DNA of 64,000 bases from Aequorivita todarodis (lineage in GTDB: Bacteria > Bacteroidota > Bacteroidia > Flavobacteriales > Flavobacteriaceae), in assembly GCF_028561335.1 (NCBI RefSeq), contig NZ_JAQQTG010000002.1, positions 62,001-126,000 of the forward strand. Reading direction: 5' to 3'. The notes beneath the pieces are model-generated. The model saw nothing but the letters and a program-made list of their open reading frames with translations. It had not been told where the DNA came from and searched no databases. Every line of letters begins with the position of its first letter. Positions within the stretch are counted from its first letter, which is position 1. A program made the position numbers and the translations under genes. Shown piece after piece: positions 9,024-15,811 of the stretch.

Positions 9024-9587
9024 ATGGAAGAACAAGAAAAACAACCCATCCAAGCCCCAATCCTAAAAAACAAACATACGGACGATCTGGTGGATCATTA
9101 TTGGGGCAGCATAAATTACGTAGCTGGCTTGATAAAAGCTTCCGAACTGAAAGCGGGGCTTATCCTTTCGTTCTATGGAATTTTACTGAATTTTATCTAT
9201 CAAAGTGCGACCATGGCAATAAAAAATGTGCCAAATGGAATGGTGCTTTATATTCTTTTGGGGCTTTGGCTTTGCTGCACCGTGGCATCCATTTATTTCA
9301 GCATACGGTGTTTTATCCCACGGATTGAAGCCAAATATGACAAGAACGTTTTCTTTTTCCGCGACGTTATCTCAAAATTTGGGACTATTAAAGAATTTTC
9401 AAAAACCTTTTATGGCATAAGCCGCGACGAAGACCAGCTTTTTGACCATTTGGGACAACAGGTGTTTATCATTTCAAAAATTGCGGCAATAAAGTTTAAA
9501 AACGTGCAGCGATCACTTAAATTTCTGGCATTGGGATTATTGGTGCTTTTGGTTACCATCGTTTATTATGTGATTACAACCGTATAA
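9024..9587 (+). CDS. PycTM/DUF5706-like membrane effector
   Basis: 187 residues with three predicted membrane helices (about 44-64, 73-97, 165-186) and a soluble helical part between the second and third. The stretch around KASELKAGLILSFYGILL and the overall plan match DUF5706, the family of transmembrane effectors in Pycsar anti-phage systems, where a cyclic nucleotide made by an adjacent cyclase triggers membrane damage. The gene directly follows a receiver-cyclase gene on the same strand (36-base gap). The family assignment is by recognition of pattern, not by a search. A non-defensive role, such as cyclic-nucleotide control of membrane state, is equally open. Confidence 0.7.
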   Translation: MEEQEKQPIQAPILKNKHTDDLVDHYWGSINYVAGLIKASELKAGLILSFYGILLNFIYQSATMAIKNVPNGMVLYILLGLWLCCTVASIYFSIRCFIPRIEAKYDKNVFFFRDVISKFGTIKEFSKTFYGISRDEDQLFDHLGQQVFIISKIAAIKFKNVQRSLKFLALGLLVLLVTIVYYVITTV

Positions 9588-9677
9588 GAACTCCAATGAA
9601 ATAGTCTTATCATAAATGCTTCCAATTAAAATTGTTTAGAAATCGCTATCTTTAAACACCCTCCTAAATTATTAATT

Positions 9678-11198
9678 ATGAGATTTCTAACCTATTTTTT
9701 CACATTGCTTTTAATAGTTTCGTGTAAACAAAAAGAAACGGAAAAAAATCATCTTGGCGTAGTAAGCATCACAATAACTGGAAAGGAAAGTGCCCAGCCC
9801 CACTTTGAAAAAGGGTTGCTGCTGCTGCATTCCTTTGAATATGAAGACGCCCGAGAGGCTTTTCAAAAGGCACAAAAAGAAGACCCAAAAATGGCAATGG
9901 CGTATTGGGGCGAGGCTATGACCTACAACCACAGTCTGTGGCAGCAACAGGATTATGAGGCTGCAACAGCCGTTTTGGCAAAAATTGACAATCCGGATAC
10001 TGCAAAAAACACAACCGAAATTGAACGGGATTTAATTGAATCCGTCCACATACTTTACCAACCAAAAACCGAAAAAAAACAACGCGATCTTGCCTATTCC
10101 GAATTTATGGAAGGTCTGTACAAAAAATATCCTGAAAATCAAGAAGTGGCCGCCTTTTATGCCCTGTCGCTATTGGGCTCTGTGGAAGAAGGCAGGGACG
10201 ATGTTGTTTATGGAAAAGGGGCGAAAATCGCAAAAGGCATTTTAAAGGAAAACCCAAACCATCCCGGCGCGCTGCATTATTTGATACATTCCTATGACGA
10301 TCCCGACCACGCTACCCTTGCTTTGGATGCCGCCAATGCCTATTCAAAAGTAGCACCGGATGCCGGCCATGCGCTGCATATGCCCTCCCATATTTATGTT
10401 GCCATGGGGATGTGGGACAACGTGATTTCTTCGAATATTGCTTCCTATCAAGCAAGCATTAACAGAATGGAGCAGAAAGAACTGGACAATGATGCCCGTG
10501 GCTATCACGCTTTCCATTGGCTGCAGTACGGCTATCTTCAAAAGGGAAATTACGAAGAAGCAAAAAAAATGGTGCTCGATATGAAAAAGTATGCCACCGA
10601 AACCCCTTCAAAAAACGCGCGGGCATATTTGGTGTTTTTAAAAGGAACCTATTTAACCGAAACCGATAATTGGGAGGACGAAGTAGCAAGTATTCCTGTA
10701 AACATAACCGATTTGAATATTTCCGTCCGTTCCAAATATCACTTTTTGGAAGGGATGAAAGCATATAAAGCGGGCAACACCCAAAAACTGGACAGCATAC
10801 TTGCTGTTATGGACCAAGACCATAAAAGGGAATCGTTTATTGTTTCGGAAGGCAGTTCCAAACTCTGCGCAGGCGTTACCCGCGATGAAGCTACGCAAAT
10901 GGACCTGAAAGGAGCTGAAATTAGGCAAAACCAATTAATGGCACTTCGCGCTGAGCTGAATAATGATACAAAACTGGCGGAAGAACATTTCATAAAATCC
11001 ATCGAGATTGAAAACAGCATAAGTTACAGCTATGGCCCACCAGCCATCCAAAAGCCTACACATGAACTTTATGCTGATTGGCTGATCGCCCAAAATAGAA
11101 ATGAGGAAGCTGCAGAACAATTCGAACTTGCCCTAAAAAATGGCCCCGGCAGATTGCGCATTTTGAAAGGAATAGAAAAAGCAAAAGAGATAATGTGA
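9678..11198 (+). CDS. TPR-repeat lipoprotein
   Basis: 506 residues. The N-terminal signal ends in a lipobox (LLLIVSC, C16), so it is an envelope lipoprotein. The remainder is helical with tetratricopeptide-type pairs, for example around FEKGLLLLHSFEYEDAREAF and near the C-terminus (NEEAAEQFELALKNGP). Such proteins usually scaffold others; no enzyme motif is seen. It is separated from the signalling cluster by 90 bases and followed by a carbonic anhydrase gene with its own candidate promoter. Function unknown. Confidence 0.75.
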   Translation: MRFLTYFFTLLLIVSCKQKETEKNHLGVVSITITGKESAQPHFEKGLLLLHSFEYEDAREAFQKAQKEDPKMAMAYWGEAMTYNHSLWQQQDYEAATAVLAKIDNPDTAKNTTEIERDLIESVHILYQPKTEKKQRDLAYSEFMEGLYKKYPENQEVAAFYALSLLGSVEEGRDDVVYGKGAKIAKGILKENPNHPGALHYLIHSYDDPDHATLALDAANAYSKVAPDAGHALHMPSHIYVAMGMWDNVISSNIASYQASINRMEQKELDNDARGYHAFHWLQYGYLQKGNYEEAKKMVLDMKKYATETPSKNARAYLVFLKGTYLTETDNWEDEVASIPVNITDLNISVRSKYHFLEGMKAYKAGNTQKLDSILAVMDQDHKRESFIVSEGSSKLCAGVTRDEATQMDLKGAEIRQNQLMALRAELNNDTKLAEEHFIKSIEIENSISYSYGPPAIQKPTHELYADWLIAQNRNEEAAEQFELALKNGPGRLRILKGIEKAKEIM

Positions 11199-11244
11199 GT
11201 TTTACAACTTCAAAAAAGCTTCGGACTTAAATTTTCAATTTCCA

Positions 11245-11277
11245 TTTTGTGGGCACACCCGCTTTTTTCTATCTTTA
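11245..11277 (+). promoter_or_regulatory. candidate promoter of carbonic anhydrase gene
   Basis: TTTTG (11245-11249) is followed after 20 bases by TATCTTTA (11270-11277), close to the Bacteroidota -33/-7 pattern TTTG and TAnnTTTG, with A in place of the last G. The start codon is 24 bases further on. Confidence 0.45.
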
Positions 11278-11301
11278 AATTCTGAAAAAAATCAAGAAAA
11301 C

Positions 11302-11928
11302 ATGAACATAGAGCAAATATTCAAAAACAACCAAAATTGGGTAAACGAGAAACTTGGAACAGATCCTAACTACTTCAAAAACCTGTCAAACGGACAAAGT
11401 CCTGAAATACTCTATATAGGTTGCAGTGATAGCCGCGTTACCGCCGAGGAAATTATGGGCGCCAAACCCGGGGAAGCTTTTGTGATGCGCAACATTTCCA
11501 ATATGGTCTCAAATCTGGACCTCAGCGCTATGAGCGTCATCAACTATGCTGTAAGCGTTTTAAAGGTAAACCATATAGTTGTCTGTGGCCATTACGGATG
11601 TGGCGGCGTAAAGGCCGCAATGCAATCCAAGGATCTGGGGATATTGAACCCTTGGCTGCGGAATATTAGGGACGTGTACCGCCTGCACCGTGACGAATTG
11701 AAGGATATCACGGATGAAGAACAAAAATACCGTCGCTTAGTGGAGCTAAACGTACAGGAACAGTGCGTAAACGTCATCAAGACCGCCGATGTGCAGTTGG
11801 CTGCCAGAAATAGGAACCTCAACGTCCATGGCTGGGTTATGGACATGGAAACCGGAAAATTGATCGATCTAAAAATTGATTTTGACAAAGTGCTGAAAGG
11901 CATCATGGAAATTTATCATTTGGATTAA
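11302..11928 (+). CDS. can: beta-class carbonic anhydrase
   Basis: 208 residues, the usual length for this cytoplasmic zinc enzyme, which interconverts carbon dioxide and bicarbonate. The zinc ligands C41, H97 and C100 and the catalytic pair D43/R45 are in their standard motifs, CSDSR and GHYGCGG. The gene stands alone between a TPR lipoprotein and a minus-strand group, with a candidate promoter just upstream. Bicarbonate supply for carboxylases or pH control is the likely role. Confidence 0.95.
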   Translation: MNIEQIFKNNQNWVNEKLGTDPNYFKNLSNGQSPEILYIGCSDSRVTAEEIMGAKPGEAFVMRNISNMVSNLDLSAMSVINYAVSVLKVNHIVVCGHYGCGGVKAAMQSKDLGILNPWLRNIRDVYRLHRDELKDITDEEQKYRRLVELNVQEQCVNVIKTADVQLAARNRNLNVHGWVMDMETGKLIDLKIDFDKVLKGIMEIYHLD

Positions 11929-11981
11929 TTTAGCCGTGAGCTTTGAGTTGTGAGCCGTGAGCCATAATAAAAGCTTTGTGA

Positions 11982-12016
11982 CTTTGCGTGCTAAAATTTT
12001 CTCGCAATGGCGCAAT
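11982..12016. repeat. CTTTGCGTGC/TCTCGC repeat fragment
   Basis: ACTTTGCGTGCTAAAATTTT followed by CTCGCAATGGCGCAA is a decayed member of a dispersed family also seen at 21928-21989 and 37846-37893. The arms are built from CTTTGCG and its complement. Confidence 0.6.
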
Positions 12017-12048
12017 GAAAAAAAAGACCGCCCTTTCGGACAGTCTTT
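12017..12048 (-). terminator. intrinsic terminator of the cupredoxin gene
   Basis: Read on the minus strand, AAAGAC pairs with GTCTTT around an inner CC-GAAA-GG stem, and a run of eight T follows. It lies 22 bases beyond the stop of the minus-strand cupredoxin gene. Confidence 0.7.
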
Positions 12049-12069
12049 CCTTTAAAAATGTAAAAATTT

Positions 12070-12648
12070 CTATTGCTTCGTAACTTTAAAAGTTGCCTGT
12101 AATTCGCCCGAAGTTGCATTAATAAAATACATACCGCTCTGCAGGTTTGACATATCAATTTCTGTGATATTGCCGTTGGCCGCGCCTTGCGCCACCATTT
12201 TGCCCAAAATATTGTAAATTTTGTAGCTGTCCAGTTTAAAAAGGGAAGCAACAGTTAACCTGCTTTTCACAGGATTGGGATAAAAAGAAATATTCAAACG
12301 GAATTTATCTTCAATAGAAGTGGTTTGATCCACGGTAATGACTCCTTCCATATTAGAGTGAACATCACATTCGTAGGGATTCACGCCCACTTCCGTAAAA
12401 GTGTAGGAAAACTGGGTTCCAGAACCCGTAAGTATTCCACTGTCAAAATCCTCCTGGCTCCCAGAATCGCTAGTTACGGAATGCGGAACTTCATCCGTCC
12501 AGGTCCATCGTACCGTATCGCCGGGCGCTATAGTAATACTCACATTGCCACTGGGCACTCCAACGAACCAGTCAAGGTCAAAAGTTGTTTGCGCACTTGC
12601 CATTGTAGCGGTAAGCGCAATCATAAAAAATAGTTTGATTTTTTTCAT
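12070..12648 (-). CDS. cupredoxin-like protein with T9SS C-terminal sorting domain
   Basis: 192 residues. A signal peptide (to about A19) precedes a plastocyanin/azurin-type fold at about 25-110. Likely type 1 copper ligands are H56 (VPHSVT) and C, H and M in YECDVHSNMEG. A type A T9SS sorting domain follows (SFYPNPVKSRL through YKIYNILGKMV to a lysine-rich end), so the protein should be exported through the Type IX system and placed on the surface. It is the last gene of the minus-strand redox/envelope group and is followed by an intrinsic terminator. Role: electron transfer or copper binding, inferred. Confidence 0.85.
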   Translation of the reverse strand: MKKIKLFFMIALTATMASAQTTFDLDWFVGVPSGNVSITIAPGDTVRWTWTDEVPHSVTSDSGSQEDFDSGILTGSGTQFSYTFTEVGVNPYECDVHSNMEGVITVDQTTSIEDKFRLNISFYPNPVKSRLTVASLFKLDSYKIYNILGKMVAQGAANGNITEIDMSNLQSGMYFINATSGELQATFKVTKQ

Positions 12649-12734
12649 AATGTTTGATTTTAAGGTTAATAATTAATTGTTGTCACTAATTTTTTTATCA
12701 TCCGCAATTGGCCAGAAATCCAAGTCCTGATGGC

Positions 12735-12765
12735 TTTGTCATTCCGACGCAGGAGGAATCTCATT
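12735..12765. repeat. GTCATTCC...GAATC type dispersed repeat
   Basis: GTCATTCCGACGCAGGAGG followed by AATCTCAT matches, in inverse orientation, the decayed copy at 15721-15752 (GATTTCTCCTGCATCGAAATGAC). I know similar sequences as common intergenic repeats in Bacteroidota. A related GTCATGCTGAG type sequence lies inside argS. Confidence 0.55.
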
Positions 12766-12795
12766 AAATTTCATATCCGCTTCGCAACCAATTTC

Positions 12796-13680
12796 TCAAA
12801 AAACCCGGCTGATATTAAAGCCGAAAAAGAAATCGCCGTCGGCCCAATTGCCCTGCCCTTGGACTATGAAGCCATCTTCAAACATACCCTGTGCATTGGT
12901 AAAGTGCATTTGAAACACGTGCCCGCCTGTTTCTATATCTACCCCAACAGACAGAGGATTTCTGAAATTGGAATTTTTGTTTCTATTTAAATGAAGCCCG
13001 TAGTCTGCATTAATACTCACGCGGTTTGATATTTTGTACCTTCCGCCCATGCCCAGTGCAAATTGATCGTGTTTTTCATCGAAATTTAAAGTGGTCCCAT
13101 CTTCCAAAACTTCCCGACTTCGGGTTGCCAAGTTTTCGTGGATAAATGTTGGCGCGAACAACAATGAAAGTGATTCATTGAATTTTCTGGACACCAAAAG
13201 CTGTGAAGTGTAGGTGAGCCTATCTGCAAATTCCAAGTTTGCATACTGATCCTTTTCCAAAGAACTATTTATTGTTGCCAAATTATAGCCCACGAGCGTT
13301 ACCGGGAAACCATCCTTTTCCTGTGGCATTAATTGATATTTTGCGTGGATTCCGTATTTTTTCTGAAAGGAGCTTCTTGCAATTCCTATATTTAGCCATT
13401 CGGTAAATCCGTAAATGAATTTTAACTGGGTTACGGCATTGTCCAGACCGAAGAAATCGTCAAAACCATTTTTTACCGACCCGAAGCGATGGGCCACCAC
13501 AAAATAGAAATCCTTTTTACTGGCAAGTTTGGTAGATTCAAAATTTACTACTTTCAAACCCTTAAAGGCCGCAATTACCGTTTTGTCAACTTCTACTTCG
13601 CTTTCCAGATCGTTCAGCAAATCCTCTTGTGAAAAAACACAAAACGGAAGAAAGAACAATAAAGCTGTAATTTTTTTCAT
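12796..13680 (-). CDS. DUF5777 family outer-membrane beta-barrel protein
   Basis: 294 residues from the ATG at 13680 (MKKITALLFF), which gives a proper signal peptide ending near VFSQ; an earlier frame extends to 13752 but overlaps the upstream gene. The body carries the DUF5777 pattern (FKGLKVVNFESTKLASK, VAHRFGSVKNG, FFGLDNAVTQL) and ends in aromatic phenylalanine-rich beta strands typical of outer-membrane barrels. It lies between an OB-fold protein and the cupredoxin gene, in the order seen for YceI/DUF5777 groups of Bacteroidota. Function not established. Confidence 0.85.
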   Translation of the reverse strand: MKKITALLFFLPFCVFSQEDLLNDLESEVEVDKTVIAAFKGLKVVNFESTKLASKKDFYFVVAHRFGSVKNGFDDFFGLDNAVTQLKFIYGFTEWLNIGIARSSFQKKYGIHAKYQLMPQEKDGFPVTLVGYNLATINSSLEKDQYANLEFADRLTYTSQLLVSRKFNESLSLLFAPTFIHENLATRSREVLEDGTTLNFDEKHDQFALGMGGRYKISNRVSINADYGLHLNRNKNSNFRNPLSVGVDIETGGHVFQMHFTNAQGMFEDGFIVQGQGNWADGDFFFGFNISRVF

Positions 13681-13688
13681 CATTGAAG

Positions 13689-14066
13689 CTATTTTATCAC
13701 GGTACATTGATCCAGTTTTACAATTTCGAAAAGCTCGTCGTACCCAATACACCTGCCTTTGATTGCTATTTTATCATTCACCTTCAGCCCAGAACTTTTC
13801 CCGGAAAAACTTGCATATACACTTTCGTCAAGGGTAATGGCGCCTTCCTCCATACCGGTTATCGTTCCCGTTACGGTTATGGTTTTGTTCAGCAGACCAG
13901 TGCCATCGTTTGTTTTGAACCGTTCCAGCAAATAGGGTGCGGTAATTTCCAGTTGTGGGGTTTCGGACTTGATGTCCCTATGGTCTTGGTACATATAATT
14001 ATAGACCATAAAACTACCGACTGCAACCAGCAATATCAGAATCAGAAATATCCTTTTCTTTTTCAT
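13689..14066 (-). CDS. membrane-anchored OB-fold protein
   Basis: 125 residues. One N-terminal membrane anchor (about 5-24) precedes a small beta-rich domain with the tRNA_anti-like/OB pattern (ITVTGTITGMEEGAITLDESVYASF ... IAIKGRCIGYDELFEIVKLDQC). It begins 8 bases after the stop of the YceI gene and ends 9 bases before the DUF5777 start, so it is translated as part of the same operon. The ligand is unknown; a periplasmic accessory role is inferred from position. Confidence 0.75.
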   Translation of the reverse strand: MKKKRIFLILILLVAVGSFMVYNYMYQDHRDIKSETPQLEITAPYLLERFKTNDGTGLLNKTITVTGTITGMEEGAITLDESVYASFSGKSSGLKVNDKIAIKGRCIGYDELFEIVKLDQCTVIK

Positions 14067-14074
14067 AATTATTT

Positions 14075-14617
14075 TTATTGAAGTTTAAACACTGCGGAAA
14101 CGTTAACCTCATCGGCAATTTTTTTGCTTACGATGGATGGGATTTTAATATTGAATTCTTCGGGTCGTAGCACAAACTGGGCGGTGACCCAAACTTCTCC
14201 ATTCCTTTTTGAAATGGTGGCCGGTACCTCCATCGTTTTGTCGGTACCGTGAAGGTTGAAAGTTCCTTTTATAACAAATGCTTTCTCCCCCGATAATCCA
14301 GAAAAATTAAAATCGGTGATTTTACCTTTAAAAGTGGCCTTTGGGTATTTGGAGGATTCTATATAGTTTTCGTTAAAATGCTCTTCCATTAAAGCCACTT
14401 TAAACCGGAAACCTTTCATTAGGGCAAGTGCCGCAAAATTTCCTGTTTCGGCTTCCAAAACCGCGCTCACATTGGTGTTTTTCGCCTTTACTTCTTCAAA
14501 AGAGGGAACCGAAGCCTCAAAAGTGATTTCCCCGGTTTTGGTGGTGTATTTTTCTTGTCCAAAAGCCGTAGCCATAAAAGCCAAGCAGATAATTGATAAA
14601 GTGATTATAGTTTTCAT
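14075..14617 (-). CDS. YceI family periplasmic protein
   Basis: 180 residues with a signal peptide ending at AFGQ. The YceI lipocalin-like barrel is recognisable by YTTKTGEITFEASVP, KGFRFKVALMEEHFNENY, KYPKATFKGKI and GTFNLHGTDKTMEVP. YceI proteins bind isoprenoid-type lipids in the periplasm. The gene starts 6 bases after the cytochrome-like gene ends, and the grouping suggests a respiratory or quinone-linked envelope function. Confidence 0.9.
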   Translation of the reverse strand: MKTIITLSIICLAFMATAFGQEKYTTKTGEITFEASVPSFEEVKAKNTNVSAVLEAETGNFAALALMKGFRFKVALMEEHFNENYIESSKYPKATFKGKITDFNFSGLSGEKAFVIKGTFNLHGTDKTMEVPATISKRNGEVWVTAQFVLRPEEFNIKIPSIVSKKIADEVNVSAVFKLQ

Positions 14618-14623
14618 CTGTAT

Positions 14624-14983
14624 TTAATTTTCCAGTAGCCCATCTCGGTTCCACTGTATTATTAGATCTATTTGTTGTTGTGGCAAGCGCGGACCGCCCA
14701 AGGGCATAAGCCCCTGTTCGCCTTCATTCCTGCTTATCCGATCCAGAAGTGCTCTGGTTTCTACTGCGTTTTTAACTTCGGAATAGTTAGTTAAAGACAT
14801 CGGGGCACCATTTTGAGGCGGATTGCTGTGGCAGGCAGTACAATTGTTTTCAAAAACAAAAGCCACATCCTGAAAGGTTACCAACGCTGTGGGATCTTCG
14901 TCCTGAATTTCTACGATATCATCATAGGTGCTGGTTGTGCAGCTTACTATCAAGGCAGAAAAAAGGAGGAGGTATTGTTTCAT
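14624..14983 (-). CDS. cytochrome c-like lipoprotein
   Basis: 119 residues. The lipobox is LIVSC (C15). A single haem-c attachment motif CTACH is followed by a conserved-looking methionine (GLMPLGGPRLP) that can serve as axial ligand, and then IDLIIQWNRDGL. This is the pattern of small Bacteroidota c-type cytochromes fused to lipid anchors. It is the first gene of the minus-strand group that runs to the cupredoxin. Confidence 0.85.
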   Translation of the reverse strand: MKQYLLLFSALIVSCTTSTYDDIVEIQDEDPTALVTFQDVAFVFENNCTACHSNPPQNGAPMSLTNYSEVKNAVETRALLDRISRNEGEQGLMPLGGPRLPQQQIDLIIQWNRDGLLEN

Positions 14984-15097
14984 AAAGCATTTGTGGTTTT
15001 TCCTGTTAGTATTATTAGAACAATTAAAAAAAGAAATACCCTACTTTATTTTAAAAAAAGAACAGTAAAAATCCTGAAGACCAGCTATTTATAGAAA

Positions 15098-15123
15098 CAA
15101 AAAAGCCACGGAAAACCGTGGCT
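15098..15123 (-). terminator. intrinsic terminator downstream of lipoprotein gene
   Basis: On the minus strand AGCCACGG pairs perfectly with CCGTGGCT around TTTT and is followed by a run of six T. It lies about 25 bases after the stop of the gene at 15148-15615. Confidence 0.85.
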
Positions 15124-15147
15124 CAGTCGTGGGGAGAAAAAAGGCAA

Positions 15148-15615
15148 CTATAGTTTTTCAAAAGTTAGGAAATCGGTGCCGCCATTGCCGCCGCTAACAT
15201 CGGTAAGTTCAATTTTTGAATTGCCCACGGAAATAATATCCCAATCATCCGAAAGGTCTTCAAAATCTGGTGGTGAAGCAAAGAAAATATTGAAATCGGT
15301 ATCGTTTGAACCTCCGTCATCATCACTGGAATTGCTGTCTATTACAGACCAGGTTCCCGTTACTGTCGTGCTTCCCTTTACGGCTACTAACGAGCCGTTA
15401 GTATTGAAAGTAAACACATAGCCTGTAAAATGGTCTGTCTCGTCTTGGTCGGAGTCAAAAAAGTAAGTGATCTTCCAACTACCACTTTGCGCAGTATTTA
15501 TGGTCTGCGCAATCGTTGTGTCTTGCTGTTGGCTGTTATCATCGTCTTTATCACAGGACATTGCGAGGCCTGAGTAAATAAAAATTACGAGAATTGCTTT
15601 TAGTATGTTTTTCAT
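15148..15615 (-). CDS. lipocalin-like repeat lipoprotein (single unit)
   Basis: 155 residues with a lipobox (GLAMSC). The body is one unit of about 110 residues with the pattern SGSWKITYFFDSDQDETDHF, GYVFTFNTNGS, GTWSVIDS, DWDIIS and a closing DFLTFEKL. The same unit is repeated in the neighbouring gene 15812-17572. A lipocalin-like barrel is suggested by the GxW motif and strand pattern. Function unknown. It is followed by an intrinsic terminator. Confidence 0.75.
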   Translation of the reverse strand: MKNILKAILVIFIYSGLAMSCDKDDDNSQQQDTTIAQTINTAQSGSWKITYFFDSDQDETDHFTGYVFTFNTNGSLVAVKGSTTVTGTWSVIDSNSSDDDGGSNDTDFNIFFASPPDFEDLSDDWDIISVGNSKIELTDVSGGNGGTDFLTFEKL

Positions 15616-15720
15616 AAGTAAGGGTTTTTTTGTGATTATTATTTGATTAAAAATATTAGATGACCGTCATAATTGTTACTTAGAAAGCAATGGATAAGGT
15701 TTACTATTAAGAGGAGACTT

Positions 15721-15752
15721 AATGCGATTTCTCCTGCATCGAAATGACAAAA
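15721..15752. repeat. decayed GATTCCTCC...GGAATGAC repeat
   Basis: GCGATTTCTCCTGCATCG followed by AAATGACAAAACC corresponds to the inverse of the copy at 12735-12765, with several changes. It sits between two divergently spaced lipoprotein genes in a non-coding stretch. Confidence 0.5.
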
Positions 15753-15811
15753 CCATTAGGACTCCAGATTTCCAACTCATTACGGACTATAAAAAATTAA
15801 TTAGGCTTATT

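Noticed and set aside
9711-9947. Open frames on the strand opposite the TPR lipoprotein and many other genes
   Set aside because: They lie fully within well supported genes, lack domain patterns or credible signals, and are the expected by-product of GC-skewed codon use.
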